The translations under genes and the position numbers were made by a program. A model generated the notes under the pieces. That model was not told the origin of the DNA, ran no database searches, and was given only the letters and a program-made list of their open reading frames with translations. From assembly GCA_048213135.1 (NCBI GenBank), contig PS015502.1, positions 1 through 36,726 on the forward strand: a DNA stretch of 36,726 bases. Direction: 5' to 3'. The stretch is from Reclinomonas americana ATCC 50394 (Eukaryota > Jakobida > Jakobea > Jakobida). Of the stretch, positions 27,721-36,726 are shown piece after piece (within the stretch, counting starts at the first letter, position 1; each line of letters starts with the position of its first letter).

Positions 27721-30700
27721 ACAACGTAGCGCGCGTGAGCAGTCGATCTGTGTACCAAAGAAATCCCCCCGAGTGGACGCAACGAGTGCCCACAGCAATG
27801 ACACCACCAGGCACGGCAGCCCACGTAGTCCCGTCCGACTTGAGGTAGCAGACCTGGTAGGCGCCGCTGCTGGTGAACGTGGCCGTGGCGCCAAACGAGG
27901 TGCATGTGCCATCGGTGCCACAGTTCTTCACACCGACGTCACCCGCAAGCGGGTCGTTTGACGGAAGCGACGATGCGAACGTGCCCACCGTCGCCGGGCT
28001 GTTGCACAGATCCTTGCCAAAGACGACGGCCTTGATCTGGAGTGGTGCACATACACACTGAGTTCGCGAACGAGAAATGCGTGCTGGTCACCATGCACGC
28101 ACATTGATGCAGCTGGTGAAGCGACCGAGAAGGCGAACGAGAGCCGCGGTGTTGGGGAGAAGACCATCCGCAGACGACAGTGTGGGAGTCGAATTCGGAG
28201 CCGCTGCACGAGGGGCGCGTCAATGCAACTGGCCAGCAACAAAACACACCAATATGCGAGCACGAACCAGAGACAGCAAACTTGCCAAAGTCGACATCGG
28301 CGTTGCTGGAAGCAGAGAGCTTGCCACACAGACGATATGGACCGGGTGTGGCCAGAGTAGTGCACGAGCTGCGCGTGTCGACTTGCAGCTCCAGACCAGT
28401 CAGGACGGTGGATCCCACCGTGATTGTGGTGTTTGGCAGCGAGGTGCCATTGCATGCCGAGGTCGACGACACGTAGAACACGTTGCCGGCACCGGGCGTC
28501 AGTGCGGACAAGTCACCGCCCGTCACCGTGATCGTGGCACCGATAATGCCCGAAGGCACCACATACACGCCCGACGACACCGTCGGCGACACTGTGCCAC
28601 ACACGTTAGGAAACAGAAAGACCCATGTGGGAAAAAAGTAGAATCGACGCACAGATAGACACGGACAGGAAGAGCACCGGGCTGTATGAGACACCGCCAT
28701 TGATCGACTGGCACAGAGTGAGTCCAGTGTAGCCAGAGGAGGTGGCCAGGGTGTTGAAGTTGAGTGTCACCGAGGTGGCAGAGGTAAAGGTCGTGATGCT
28801 GATCTCCGTCTGGGTGGCAGCATCTTGAGTGCACGCCGCATTACTGAAGAGGTTGAACACCGTAAGGGCGGTGTTGCTGAAACCGCCACCGATGACCACA
28901 ACCGGCTGCGTCAGGGTGCTGGTCAGCAGCAGGATGCTCGTGGGCGAGACCGCGCACGGGCCAGCCACAGTCACAGTCGCGCCAGTCGGCGTGTAGGTGA
29001 TGCCGCCGTTAGTCGACGCACACAGCGTGAACGTGCCCGGTGCGACATCACCAGCCGCACTGGCAAATACCAACGTGGCCGAGGTCGCAGAGTTGATCGT
29101 TGGAGTGACAGTGGGGTTCGTGGCAAGAGTTCCGCACAACCCCGTGCTCAGCACTGAGGTCGTCAGTCCAAACACCGGAGCGACGAGCGGGGCCGAGACG
29201 GTGAAGTTGGATCCCGCGACATCCACACTCTGTGTGAAGGGACCTCCGACCGCTGCACGCGCACGCGTGATCAGCAGTGCACCAGAGCCGCGAGAGATGA
29301 CAAGAGGGAATACGGGCAAACCTGCATTGCACTGGCCAGCGTAGATGGTCGGCTGAGTGCTGACACATGTGCCGGTGATGGTCACCTGCACGCCCACGTA
29401 GCCCCAGTTGCCGTTGGAGCGGGTCTGGCACAAGAACATCGGAGCGCCGAGCGGGGTCGCCTGATTGCTCGTGTCGAAAATCAGACTCTGCGTCGTCGAT
29501 GTGGAGGCCGGTGTGCTTGCGGCACGGATGCGAACGGTGGTAAGCTGACCCGTGACACACTGGTCCGAATCAAACAGGCCAAGTCGGTAGGTACTGTTGG
29601 CCGCGGGAAGCGACAAGCCGGTAAAGCTAATGGTGGTCAGGTTGGTGGAAACCGAGCACGCCGGCTGCAGCTGCACGGTCGCAGGCGATGTGAGGCACGA
29701 GCCGTTGTTGCGGAGGACAACGCCTACACAACAACAGAGTTGGTGCGTCAGGCATGGGTGGAGACAAACGAACTTGTGAAACATAAACAAACCAGTGTGA
29801 GAGTAATGGCCATTGTCGCCCGCGGAAGTGGAACACAGGTACAGGTTGCCAGTGATCGTGGCGTTGCTGGTGAACGTCAGCGACAGAGACGTGTTTGCAG
29901 TCACCGTAGTCGGCGAGGAGACTATCACATGGCTGCCTTGATTTGCCGTGCAAGCGGCGTCGGTAAACACAGCGTACTGCGCACGAGTGCATGTGCATGT
30001 TGATAGTCAGCTTCCTTGTGTCGTACTGATACGTATGGATAGCAATTACCGCACCGTGTTCGACGCCGCCAAGTCCGTGCCCGTCAGCGTCACCACACGC
30101 GCAACCGCACACTGAGCACCACCTGACCTGTCGGCAATCACAATGCGCGTCGGCGAGAGCGAGCAGGCACCAGCCACTCGCACAGTTGCACCCTGTCGTC
30201 GAGCACAGTGAGCAAGAATGGAGCGTATCGCGCGAAAGATGAATCGTACGCAGGAATCACCGTGTCTACGTAGTTGCTCTGTGTGGACAGGTTGCGCACG
30301 CAAAGGTGCAGCACGGTGGCAGACGATGTCAGGCGGTTGACGGTATTGAAGCCGAGAGTTTCCATGTTCACACTGTCGACTGCAGTGCGCGAAATGGTGA
30401 TCGAGGTTTCCAGGGTGTCGCACGTGGTCGTAGTTGCCAAGGCGTACACCTGGTTCGGGTACGCTGCCGCCGTCTTGAAGCTCGAACCGAATACGCCCAC
30501 CGACAGAATGGCCGGATCCGGAATCGTCTGACCCACCACTGCCACGGTGCGCCTGTGGTAATCAATCGCAATACAGATTGTCAGCATCTCATGGAATGGA
30601 CAGAGATGTGCACGCACGAGGAGAAGCGCAGAGAAATTCAACTGTCGGACGAAGCAGGAACCAGGAGTCAAGCGGATGTTGGGGTTGGCGGAGAAGACCG

Positions 30701-33121
30701 TCTTCTGAATGCACGATCCGTCGTTGCGGATGACAGCACCCGTCCATGCGAAGCTGCCGGCGTCCGCGGCCGAAGAAGAGCAGAGGTACTGGTCGCTGTC
30801 CGCGACCAATGTGGCCGATGTCAGCGCCAGCGACATGCTGGTGAGGCCGGAGACAGTAGTGGGCGACGCTGTCGTGACAGCGGGGCTTGCAGTGGAGGCG
30901 CAGGCTCTATCCGTGAACACGCGATACTGCGCAGATTTCACACATGCACGAGGACAATGAGTGCCGGCGACAACAGGCAAATTGGCTGCACTCGAAAGAG
31001 TGCAAAACGCAACTGTCTTGGCCGGATCCAGCTGAGTGCCCACAAGAGTAAACGTGCGAGTCAACAAGGCATTCGTACAGAAGGGATCGGTCATCAAGAT
31101 GGACAGCGGTCGAGTGACACAAGAGCCGTCGACCAGGATGGTGGCGCCGGTGAACATCCAGTTGGTGCCACTGTCAGCACTCTTGAAACACTGCGCGGAC
31201 ACTACAGTAAAGACACGGGCGCAGGTGACGCTGAGACGGCAGATGAGTGTTTAAACACACGAACCACGTATCCAGGGCTGGTGTTGGTTGCCACAACCGA
31301 GGTCAGCGTAAACTCCAGCCGCTGATCCGTAGCACTCCAAGTCGCACCCGAAGCACTATTGGCGACCGTGCACAGCGTCAGATGACAAGCGCACAATGAG
31401 GTATACAAAGCTGACACCACACGCAACGAAGGAACAAGCGTGTAGCCCGTACGCTGCGTCGAGCAGGTGTTTTCATCGAAGACAGCGTAGCTCTTGGCGG
31501 CGTTCGCAGGGAGCGAAGGGTCGAGGAAACCACTGCCCTTGACGGAGATGGCTTGTGTGTTGGAGATGCAAGTGCCCGGGGTGAGGGCGACAGGGAATGT
31601 GTTGGTCAGCGCGCCGGCCGAGATACACGGCCCATCCACACGGACAACCGAGCCCGTCCACGAGCTGCGCGGTGGGAGGTAAGACGTGCACATATGTACA
31701 TGTTTGTGTGTGCAAGGTGAGTAACAACAGGTCACGAAACTACTGGCCATTGTCAGCCGCCACATCCGTGCTGCACAGGTAAAAGTTCGCCGTGGATGCG
31801 GTGACTGAATTGAAATCCAGCGTCAAAGTCGACGTGCCGAACACAGGGTTAGCGACGGTGACGGCCGTGGCCACGGTGGCGCATGCCGAATCCGTCGTGA
31901 TTTCGTACTTTTAGTTGAGAGAGAGAGAGAGAGAGAATACAATATGTCAGCCACGTGTGCGCATCGCCAGACCGCCAAACAACGTACCGCATTGTTGTTC
32001 TCGATACCGAAGCCCGACACGGTGATTGTACGAGTTGATGTGCACACTGCAGCACCCGGGTCGGGGAGCTGAATGCGGGCAATCGTGTTGGTGCACACGC
32101 CGCCGACATTGACAACCGGGCCTAGAACAAACATGTAAATGTCATTATGCGGCGGCCGTGCATGTGAACGGAGGCACACATACAAAGTACGCACCAACAA
32201 ACGCCCAGTTGCTTGTGTTGCCTCGACGCATGCAGAGGACGAACGAGGTGTTCACACTGGGACGGTACACAGTGGTCTGGAACGACAGCTTCTGGTTCCC
32301 CGTGTCGGTCACGCTGTCGAGCAGAATCGTCACTTGGAGGTTGATATTCGCCGGATCGCAAGTTTCAAATACCCCGTTGCCAGTGCTGGCGAACAAGGCA
32401 TACTGCTTGACTGCACGTACACACAGAGAGTGGTGAGGGTGAGAATATTCGAGGCGTGTGCACGTGAGACTGCGAACCAGGGAAGTCTTGGAAGGGATTG
32501 CCAGTCACAGGAATGATCTGCGGCTCGTCAAAGCAACCGCCGCGGGTGACCTTGATCAGCGGAGTGTCGATGCATGTCGCGCCGACCCACACATCAATGC
32601 CCGTGTTCACGCCATCGGCAAACAGGAAGAAGTGCGTGTCGAAAACAGCTGAAGGGGCGGAGTCAAACTGCAGCCGGAGTGTCGTCGGCTGCAAGTCGAA
32701 AATGTTGGCACCAAATGCAAAGTTGGCGCCCGCGTCCCGTCTGCAGAAAGGAAACGAATCGACAAGAGCTCAGCATTGGCGGCGGTTAGTGGTGGGAGCG
32801 AGAGTGTGCAAAGTACGTACACAGAAAACGTGGTGCCAAAGTTGTAGATGGTGTCCAAGCTGGTGCCAGTGAAATCAATGACTTGCACATATCCACCGGT
32901 GGTGAACTTGACGCAGTCGGACGGGGCCAGGAACACCGCCGTGGGCGTCTCCAACGCTGCACACAGAAAAGATTCCATTAGTGGGTGGAAAGGAGTGGAC
33001 AAGAGGCGAGACAGCGCTCACCTCCATCCGCGTGCGTCGCGTGCAACAGCACCAAAACTGCGACAAGCATGGTCGCCAGAGCAACCACAGAGTGGCAGTG
33101 CATTTTGCGGGTAGCACTCAT
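26411..33121 (-). CDS. Giant secreted cysteine-repeat protein with C-terminal H-type lectin domains
   Basis: Begins MSATRKMHCHSVVALATML with a strong signal peptide (hydrophobic core VVALATMLVAVLVLLHA), exon 1 33121-33022, exon 2 from 32956. Roughly 1,800 residues over about 18 exons; sampled junctions keep frame. The bulk is about eleven copies of a Thr/Ser-rich beta-type repeat of 100-130 residues, each with a Y-x-V/L-F...C start (QYAVFTDAACT, QYRVFTDRACAS, VYALATTTTC, VFNLFSNAAC, VFYVSSTSAC), a central F/Y-x-L-C-x-S (NLYLCSTSAGD, QYLCSSSAAD, GLTLCQSINGG) and a GxC (DGSCIQ, GTCVST, AGPCAV). The last 500 residues contain three H-type-lectin-like units, ending ITFSTPFTSAPQVVVFARGW and VDFTWAALGQ then stop. 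No C-terminal membrane helix, so I predict a secreted or cell-coat adhesion protein. The repeat family is not one I can name. Confidence 0.7.
27930..32440 (-). repeat. About eleven tandem cysteine-containing beta repeats
   Basis: Starts of units (coding strand) are near 32410, 31905, 31500, 30930, 30450, 29970, 29590, 29150, 28860, 28480 and 28030. Each shows Y/V-x-x-F/L...C, then T-rich strands (for example TEISITTFTSATSVTLNF), then F/Y-x-L-C, a G-x-x-Y/W turn and G-x-C. Spacing varies by 300-580 nt including introns. Sequence between units has diverged strongly, so the duplication is old. Confidence 0.65.
31918..31938. repeat. GA/CT repeat in an intron
   Basis: A GA run on the plus strand (CT on the coding strand) within an intron of the giant lectin repeat gene. 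Confidence 0.8.
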
Positions 33122-33721
33122 TGTTTCTCTGCGCACAGTGACGATCAGTGAGAACACATCGCAGCGCGCAGCGACGAGGAGAGAAAAGGCAGAGAAAGAG
33201 AGAGAGAGGTGAGAGAAAGAGAGAGAACGCGTTGAAACGAAGGCAAGCAGTGATCATGTGTGCACGCGCGCTCTCTCTCTCTCTCTTGCTACACAGGAGG
33301 GGGAGAGAGCATGGAAGCACGCGTGTGTTTGATACGCACGTCTCCACGCTCCACAGTGCGAGGGGGGGACCGAAACGACCGAAACAAAAGAGACGAAAAT
33401 GTGCGGCTTCGCGCGCGCGCGAAAGCCAACGTCTCTGTAACGGCCGCATTTTCTTCTCTGTCGCCGGTGCTCGCTCGTCCGTCCCCGCCGCTGTTGTGTT
33501 GTCGTTGGCCACCGCCGCCTGCGTAGAGAAAGGAACGCACGAGTACTTCCATTGAACATCGCCAGAAGTGCCTGTCTGTATACAGCTGCTGCACGAACAC
33601 CGGCCGTCGTCGCTTACGCACTCGCATTTCGCTCACGCGTGCTTGGCGGACTCGGCGGACTCACTGCATTGCACACACCACCTGCCCCCACACACGGCAC
33701 TTCCGTATATCGTATCGCACG
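33122..33721. other. 600-nt intergenic region rich in GA/CT runs
   Basis: Promoter region of the giant lectin repeat gene plus the 3' end of the ISCA1-type gene. It contains GA-rich runs near 33190-33230 and a CT run near 33271-33285. Open frames across it look like chance; no RNA gene was recognised. Confidence 0.45.
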
Positions 33722-34469
33722 TCAGTCTACATTGAAACTCTCACCACATCCACAGGTGCCCTTGGCATTGGGATTGGTGAATGTGAACTCACTGGCCAGT
33801 CGCGTCTCCTGTGCATCGCCCGTCGCAGGCTGGTTGAGTTCGACATGCACCTGGAGAGGGGAAAAAGGAGAGGAGAGCAACACACACCTTATAGTCCATC
33901 TCCACTCCCAGCAAGTACATGAGTGCCTTTGGCTCGATGACCACACGGACGCCTGCGACCAAGAGGAGGAATGAGAGAACACGCAAGCACATGCGCGTGA
34001 GAGAGGTACACGCACCCTTCGTCTCCACCACCTCCTCAAACTTGCCCGGCGGCTCACGAGCATAGTTGAGTGTGTACGAGAAGCCATTGCATCCACCACG
34101 CCGCACTCCCAGTCGCACTCCATAACAAGGACCGCCACTGTCGCCGCTCTGCTCCGTCTGCATTCGCATCAACTCCGCAATTCGCTCCGCCGCCGCATCA
34201 GTCTGCCGCCCACCAATCACATCACTCATCAACCAACCATATCTCACGTGCACACTCCTTACCAATGTCAAAACTTCTTTCCGTGGTCGTAGCCGCGCAG
34301 CTGGTCGCTCCGGCAACGGTGCACCACCACTCGCGCCTCCACGCCGATCGCACGCTGACGTGTCGCGAGCTGCGGACGACGACAAGGATGACATGGAACG
34401 GGGTGGTGCCCATGCGGCGACGACTGTAAACTCCACGCGAGACAACCGCGTCACTAGCGCACGCAGCAT
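33722..34469 (-). CDS. ISCA1: Mitochondrial iron-sulfur assembly protein, ISCA1 type
   Basis: Four exons (34469-34263, 34202-34016, 33952-33888, 33850-33722) give 195 residues. The start is the ATG of MLRALVTRLSRVEF, an Arg-rich leader with no acidic residue before position 12, typical of mitochondrial import. The A-type carrier domain follows: KEVLTLTDAAAERIAELM, GVRLGVRRGGCNGFSYTL, VRVVIEPKALMYLLGVEMDY, ASEFTFTNPNAKGTCGCGES, ending FNVD. The three cluster-binding cysteines (GGC and CGCG) are all present. ISCA1 with ISCA2 and IBA57 matures 4Fe-4S clusters in the mitochondrial matrix; the ending NPNAKGTCGCGESFN matches ISCA1 rather than ISCA2. A 63-nt first intron (phase 0) sits inside LTL|TDA. 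The third intron is only 37 nt. Confidence 0.93.
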
Positions 34470-34562
34470 CGTCGCTCTTTGAGTAAGGATGCGCGGATTC
34501 CACGACAATCAACAAACAATTGTCGACTGCTTTCCAAGTGCGTTGGGCGTGGACTGGGGAGG
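34470..34562. promoter_or_regulatory. 93-nt bidirectional promoter region
   Basis: The ISCA1-type gene (ATG at 34469, minus) and the cysteine-rich membrane protein (ATG at 34563, plus) start back to back. No TATA box is visible. Confidence 0.45.
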
Positions 34563-36493
34563 ATGACGCCATTGGCGTCGAGACGATCGTGCACTGTCGT
34601 TGTGGTGTCGTTGTTTGCGTGTGCGGTGCTGTTGGGCACGGTGTGGTCGCTGCTGCGCGCTGATCGCCACGTGTCTGTTGAGGGTGGGGAGAGAGAGGAG
34701 GCGGGATCGGTGGTGGTGGAGGAGGAGGAGGAGTTGATGTTGTGGGATGGTCGAGAGGATGTGACGGCGGAGGTGCATGAGTGGCGTGAGCAACTGGAGG
34801 TGTGGGTGATTGCGCTGGTGTAGTTGTGAGAGTGTGTTTGACTGTTGTGTGCGCAGGCGGCTCGGCGACGGGGACCTGTGGGCGGTGGGCAGTGTCGGGC
34901 GCATGTGACACGCATGGCGGGGTTGCCGGCGTCGGTGGCCAACTGGATCGAGATGGCTGTGCGCAATCCGTTCATGTTGCGCTCTTTATTGATTGACAAC
35001 TGCGTGTGCATTTCGTGACACGAGTGTCGCATCGCAGACATCGACTGCTGCTCGATCTGGCGTCGCCTACGTTGTGTCAGCGACCGTCGATGATGGCGCT
35101 GAGAGAGCGATTGCAGTCGGCGCAGTGCGCACGGCTGAGTAGTTGCGTGCACGCGCGCGCAACGAACGATGCTGGGCTCTGTTTTGCTTGTTGGTGACAC
35201 GTCGATGGTACGCGCACGCAGGTCACACGTCAACGTTCTGGCAAATCTACCACAAGCCGGAGACGTGGTCTTCATTGTACAACATGCCGTGGACAGGTGT
35301 GTATATTGCAGCGCTGCGTGGGCGATGCGCACAACAAGATCGCTCAATCGCCGTGCCGGCAGGTGGTATCAGTGTGACGCCCGACCAGTTGGCTCGCTAC
35401 TGCGACATCAACATTACCGACTTCACCACGACGTTTGTGACGGATCCACCCAGCAAGGGACTGCGTGCACAGACGCAGTTTGCAGAGCAGGCGGCGATTG
35501 TACCGTTCGGACTCGGCGCGTACTGCTTGCCGCTACCTGACTGGTTCGGCTTTGGCACATGGTGAGGGTGGGGCGGTACTCCATGCACTCGCCGCTTGCA
35601 ATTGCTGACGTGCGGTGTGTGTGCTCTCTGCAGGCAGCAAGACGTGAAGGTGCGGCCGCCGTGTGAGGTGCTGGGCGACTTTGATATTCAAGGTGTGTGT
35701 ATTGGAACGCACTCCCACTCCCACTCTCGCTCACCGACGAGTTGCGCAGCTGTGCCAGAGAATACCGTGCTTGCATGGGTGCGTGCTGGAGAGGATCGAG
35801 TTGCTGTCGTCGTCGTCGTCGTCGTCCCCCTGCCCTCACATGTATGTGTGTATAGAACGATTTTCTCAGTTCCACACAGGGCAGTCTGCTGAAACAGGCT
35901 GCCGAGGCACACGGCAAGGCACTGGTGGATACACTGGAGTCAATGATGCAGGAGGTGTTCGGCACGCCGTTCCCCATCCCGGCCGAGATCCAGTGCAAGG
36001 ACTACCGCTGCATCCCGTGCTGTGCCCACATGTACATGCACCGGAACACGCTTCGCGTGTTTGCCAAATTCCAGCTGGCCTTCTTCGCCTACGCCTTCGG
36101 TACAGGGCAATACTTGGGTGGTTGCTCGTACCTGGAGCGCGGAATGACGCATGGCCGGTGCTTCGCGTACGTTGCAGAGCGACTGACGTCGCTCTTCTTC
36201 TTCATGAAGGAACGCAAGGTGACCGCAACGTCGATGCGCTCTTCCCACCTGTTTCGTTCTGTGCTCACTCCCTCGGCTGCGCCACGCAGTTGCTACTGTG
36301 GAGGCTTCCGCTTCGCACCGAGTGTCCAGACCCGGTTTCCGTGGAAACCTTCGACTTTTACCAGCAACAGCCGGCACTCACTAATCAAGATATTAATCGA
36401 TTGTTCGACGCTCTCGTGGAATGCAACAATATGGCGGCGGCCGAGAATCAACAAGAGGAGGAGAAAGACGAGGCGGAGCGTGAAGTACCATAA
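34563..36493 (+). CDS. Cysteine-rich single-pass membrane protein of unknown family
   Basis: Seven exons (34563-34799, 34857-35005, 35038-35141, 35222-35561, 35634-35694, 35880-36218, 36290-36493) join without frame errors to give 477 residues. The N-terminus MTPLASRRSCT is followed by a hydrophobic helix (VVVVSLFACAVLLGTVW, about residues 12-29), consistent with a signal anchor and a type II topology. An acidic stretch (VVVEEEEELMLWDG) follows, then a lumenal or extracellular region with many cysteines (NCV, TLCQRP, QCARL, GRCAQQ, RYCDINITDF, GAYCLPLPDWFG, PPCEVLGDFDI, QCKDYRCIPCCAHMYMH, GGCSYLERG). The tail QQEEEKDEAEREVP is charged. It may be a Golgi or surface protein; I recognise no enzyme motif. 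The 32-nt intron at 35006-35037 is unusually short and may be wrong. Confidence 0.65.
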
Positions 36494-36726
36494 AACAGAA
36501 AGAAGTCTTGTCGGAGTTGTCTCTGTCCCGCAGCGCGCTCGAGCTCGCACTTCCCGCGCAGACAGATTTCTCGCGTTGCCAATGGAAGAACGCACTGTGC
36601 TCGACGGTTGCGTTTTCTCCCACGCAGCCACTGTGCACATGCACGCACGCACACACACGCCACACGCATGTCACACTTCGGTCAGCGTGACATGTCTCTC
36701 ACATGGCTCACACACACATACACGCA
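36494..36726. other. Downstream region, no gene seen
   Basis: Presumed 3' untranslated and intergenic DNA after the cysteine-rich membrane protein, with CA-rich runs at the window end. Open frames here look like chance. Confidence 0.4.

Noticed and set aside
33148-33636. Plus- and minus-strand frames between the lectin repeat gene and ISCA1
   Set aside because: Composition follows GA/CT runs, frames overlap on both strands equally and no start or domain signal is present.
1-36726. Bacterial or plasmid origin, CRISPR arrays, insertion sequences, tRNA or rRNA genes
   Set aside because: No direct-repeat spacer array, transposase, terminal inverted repeat or RNA gene structure was recognised; dense GT-AG introns show nuclear eukaryotic DNA.

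Overview
The window is nuclear DNA from a unicellular eukaryote. The evidence is very high intron density (31 introns in one 9 kb gene, mostly 32-130 nt, GT...AG), mitochondrial-targeted proteins, secreted proteins with signal peptides, and eukaryotic families such as N-BAR, class III cyclases with TmcB-like membrane regions, H-type lectin and DUF4460/4461. Microsatellites (GT/CA, GA/CT) are frequent in introns. I cannot name the organism; TmcB-like sensor proteins are typical of free-living protists (amoebae, flagellates, ciliates). Gene models were built by hand by joining open frames at GT...AG junctions that keep the frame.

Layout: (1) a partial secreted or surface protein of unknown family on the minus strand (1264 to before 1), head to head across 72 nt with (2) a plus-strand Sds3/BRMS1-like coiled-coil protein (1337-2374). 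(3) and (4) are two giant tandem minus-strand genes (11422-2397 and 20821-12052). Each encodes an N-terminal polytopic membrane region, a TmcB-type helical/TPR region, a second polytopic region with large loops, three PAS domains and a class III nucleotide cyclase domain. (5) A minus-strand TCAIM-like mitochondrial protein (23424-21313) is divergent from (6) a plus-strand N-BAR protein with a tail rich in endocytic motifs (23612-26121). (7) A giant secreted repeat protein ending in H-type lectin domains (33121-26411, minus). (8) A mitochondrial iron-sulfur protein of the ISCA1 type (34469-33722, minus), divergent across 93 nt from (9) a cysteine-rich single-pass membrane protein of unknown family (34563-36493, plus).

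The most interesting result concerns the two tandem cyclase receptors. The first (11422-2397) has lost both metal-binding aspartates (Asp to Lys and Asp to His) but keeps the adenine-selecting Lys/Asp pair and the Asn/Arg transition-state pair. The second (20821-12052) keeps both metal aspartates but lacks the Asn/Arg pair (Asp and His instead). This is the division of labour between the C2 and C1 halves of animal transmembrane adenylyl cyclases, here on two separate neighbouring PAS receptors. I infer an obligate heterodimeric sensor adenylyl cyclase. The second protein also has a tail with RRIS, RRLS and RRQGS sites, which resemble protein kinase A substrates and suggest cAMP feedback.

The gene layout is compact: three head-to-head pairs share intergenic spaces of 72, 187 and 93 nt, and one tail-to-tail pair is separated by 22 nt.
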